The position numbers and the translations under genes are program-made. Positions 62,345-64,000 of a stretch of 64,000 nucleotides of DNA are shown here, in pieces; the first letter of the stretch is position 1, and every line of letters starts with the position of its first letter. The notes beneath the pieces are model-generated. The model saw nothing but the letters and a program-made list of their open reading frames with translations. It ran no database searches and was not told the origin of the DNA. The DNA is from Hallella bergensis DSM 17361 (lineage in GTDB: Bacteria > Bacteroidota > Bacteroidia > Bacteroidales > Bacteroidaceae): positions 55,631 to 119,630 of the forward strand of contig NZ_GG704780.1 of the NCBI RefSeq assembly GCF_000160535.1, read 5' to 3'.

Positions 62345-64000
62345 TTACGGAGCACAGAAGAAGAGAACTATAATCTGCGCCGACAGGATTCTGAGGAACA
62401 TGCTGAACGGATAAACCGTGGAGTAGCCTACGGCAGGTGCTTCCTTTGAGCAGCTGGAGTTGGCATAGGCCAAGGCTGGTGGGTCGGTATAGGTTCCGGC
62501 CAGCATACCCATGATGGTGAAGTAGTTGAACTTATACTTCAGGCGTGCAATTGTGCCTATAATGAGAATGGGGATGACGGTGATGAGGAAACCGGTATAG
62601 ACATACTTCAGACCGTCGCCCGAGACAACCGTATCCCAGAATCCGGCTCCGGCCTTGATGCCCACGCCGGCGAGGAACAGCACCAAACCAATTTCGCGCA
62701 GCATCATGTTGGCTGAAGTGGTGGTGTAGGTCACTAATTTGAAATGATAGCCGAAGCGCCCGATAAGGATGGCAATGATCAGCGGACCGCCTGCAATACC
62801 TAACTTCAAGGGCACAGGAATACCGGGAATGGCGAAAGGAATGCTTCCGAAGATAATACCAATCATGATGCCAATAAAGATGGTGGCAATGTTCGGAACG
62901 TTCAGTCGTCTTGTGGAGTTGCCCATCAGGTCGGCCACGCGCTCAACGTTGTCTTCGCGCCCTACGACCATAATCTTGTCGCCCACTTGGAAGTGGTGGT
63001 TGCGGCTGGCAAAGAGATCCATGCCCTGACGTGAGATTCGGGTGACATTTACTTTGTAGAGCCCATTGAACTGCATCTTGCTCAGCACCCTGCCGTTCAT
63101 CTTGGGATTGGTCACTACAATGCGCTTGGATATCATCTGCCGCTTGTCAGACTCCTGGTAGGCGTCCCATTCGGGTTCCACTTCGGGGCCTATGAAGGCC
63201 TTGATGGCTTCGGCTTCAGACTCTGCACATACGATGAGCACCTCGTCGCCAATATGGAGCACGGTGTCGCGCTTGGGTGTGTGCACTTCCCCGTTGTGGA
63301 AAATGCGGGTGCAAACATAGTCGCGGTTCAGAAATTCAGCTATCTCCATGAGGTTGCGTCCGGCTATGGGGGCATTGCTTACCTTGAGCGTCATGGCATG
63401 TGGCTTGACATGTGGATTCTCGGCTTCGGCTTCGTCGAGCTTCGATTCCTCCTCCTCTAACTTGGTCTTGGTGATGTATCTCACGGCAATGGTTGCCCCA
63501 ATGATGCCCAATACACCCAGAGGATAGGCACAGGCATAGCCGTTGGCTATCTGCGGGATGTTGCCATTGGTGAACACAGCGGCCAAAGCCTCATTGGCCG
63601 CACCAAGTCCCGGGGTGTTGGTCACGGCTCCATAGAGTGTGCCGACCATCATGGGCAGGTTGTTGGGATTGTCTGTATCGAAGAACAGATAATAACAGGC
63701 AAACATCACCAGGACGTTCAGCAGAATGGCCGTAGCGGCCAAGAGGTTGAGCGTTACACCGCCCTTGCGGAAACTTTCGAAGAAACCGGGTCCCACCTGA
63801 AGGCCTATACAGAAAACAAACAGGATAAGACCGAAGTCTTGCACGAATGTAAGAATTGGGGTGGGAGCCGTGAAGCCGACGTGCCCAGCAACGATGCCGG
63901 CAAACAGAACGAAAGTGACACCGAGCGAAATGCCTCCGACTTTCACTTTGCCTAAAAGTACACCCACGGAAATAACGATGGCAAACAGCAGGGCTATGTG
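62345..64000 (-). CDS. AspT/YidE-family transporter, 5' end outside window
   Basis: A membrane transporter of the AspT (aspartate:alanine exchanger)/YidE/YbjL duplication family. The frame is open to the window edge (HIALLFAIVISVGVLLGKV), so the start lies beyond base 64000. Two membrane halves, each with about five helices, carry the repeated motifs FVFCIGLQVGPGFF and LFLAGVGIKAGAGFW; between them are two RCK_C-like domains (LKVSNAPIAGRNLMEIAEFL, RIVVTNPKMNGRVLSKM). GTLYGAVTNTPGLGAANEAL and GMLAGTYTDPPALAYANS are the conserved substrate-site loops. The substrate is unknown. Confidence 0.92.
   Translation of the reverse strand, partial: HIALLFAIVISVGVLLGKVKVGGISLGVTFVLFAGIVAGHVGFTAPTPILTFVQDFGLILFVFCIGLQVGPGFFESFRKGGVTLNLLAATAILLNVLVMFACYYLFFDTDNPNNLPMMVGTLYGAVTNTPGLGAANEALAAVFTNGNIPQIANGYACAYPLGVLGIIGATIAVRYITKTKLEEEESKLDEAEAENPHVKPHAMTLKVSNAPIAGRNLMEIAEFLNRDYVCTRIFHNGEVHTPKRDTVLHIGDEVLIVCAESEAEAIKAFIGPEVEPEWDAYQESDKRQMISKRIVVTNPKMNGRVLSKMQFNGLYKVNVTRISRQGMDLFASRNHHFQVGDKIMVVGREDNVERVADLMGNSTRRLNVPNIATIFIGIMIGIIFGSIPFAIPGIPVPLKLGIAGGPLIIAILIGRFGYHFKLVTYTTTSANMMLREIGLVLFLAGVGIKAGAGFWDTVVSGDGLKYVYTGFLITVIPILIIGTIARLKYKFNYFTIMGMLAGTYTDPPALAYANSSCSKEAPAVGYSTVYPFSMFLRILSAQIIVLFFCAP

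Overview
This window is chromosomal DNA from a member of the Bacteroidota, most likely Bacteroidales/Prevotellaceae. The support is: promoters of the Bacteroidota form TTTG-N19/20-TAnnTTTG; a short housekeeping sigma factor; a TonB-dependent receptor with a carboxypeptidase-like N-terminal domain; a glutamate synthase small subunit fused to a ferredoxin-NADP reductase-like subunit; a GH115 xylan glucuronidase; and a DUF4924-type protein. The species cannot be fixed from sequence alone. Most of the window is ordinary core genome in short operons, with no ribosomal RNA, phage, integrase, transposase or CRISPR array.

Layout. 1-6284 (+): one long, tightly packed transcription unit with a MATE exporter (cut by the window edge), a cytidylate-kinase-like protein, a phosphodiesterase, PurT, and a three-gene nucleotide-sugar module (3,4-ketoisomerase, GNAT-type acyltransferase, PLP aminotransferase). 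7457-9734 (+): HI0933-type flavoprotein, a hypothetical protein and the fluoride channel CrcB. 9898-10155: a candidate structured small RNA. 10158-13535 (-): DacB-type peptidase and topoisomerase III. 13652-16438 (+): lutABC lactate oxidation. 16887-21104 (-): TonB receptor, FMN-binding/FeS membrane protein and membrane-anchored nitroreductase. 21758-23314: a DASS transporter broken by one in-frame TGA. 23461-29813: an acyltransferase, nitroreductase, HAD phosphatase, Maf, glycosyltransferase, rpoD and small membrane or orphan proteins. 30251-36888: a lytic transglycosylase, NfnAB/GltD-like fusion, serS, rlpA and gdhA. 37586-43461: a phosphotyrosine phosphatase, HAD phosphatase, Mrp, and a two-gene hemicellulose unit (SGNH esterase plus GH115). 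43563-61223 (-): prfC, DUF4924, LysE exporter, a secreted toroid-like protein, ClC channel, TsaC/Sua5, clpC and an AddAB-type helicase-nuclease. 61451-61667: two tRNAs. 62345-64000 (-): an AspT/YidE-family transporter (cut by the edge).

The most unusual content is between genes. Six copies of a roughly 350-390 bp element (A-F, near 6.8, 16.5, 28.1, 37.1, 51.7 and 61.8 kb, in both orientations) share one architecture: a conserved head containing GCGCCATG, a gap of 49-51 nt, then four to six degenerate 22-bp tandem units, then an AT-rich tail with inverted-repeat character. Units in the same position match between copies, so the whole element was copied. A second repeat family combines AATTCACAATT-type tracts, a CAACGCGCAGCC-type junction and GAAGAGTGAA-type tracts. 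It occurs at four places, and at two of them (6.3-6.8 and 62.1-62.3 kb) it abuts a 22-bp element. One AATTCACAATT-type repeat has inserted in frame inside the PLP aminotransferase gene, adding about 50 residues just before the PLP lysine motif.

Other points to check are the candidate small RNA with promoter, GNRA hairpin and terminator; the TGA at a conserved tryptophan of the DASS transporter; a 45-codon gene with a full promoter; a 12-bp inverted repeat touching the start codon of the TonB receptor; and an exported nitroreductase coupled to a flavinylated FeS membrane protein.
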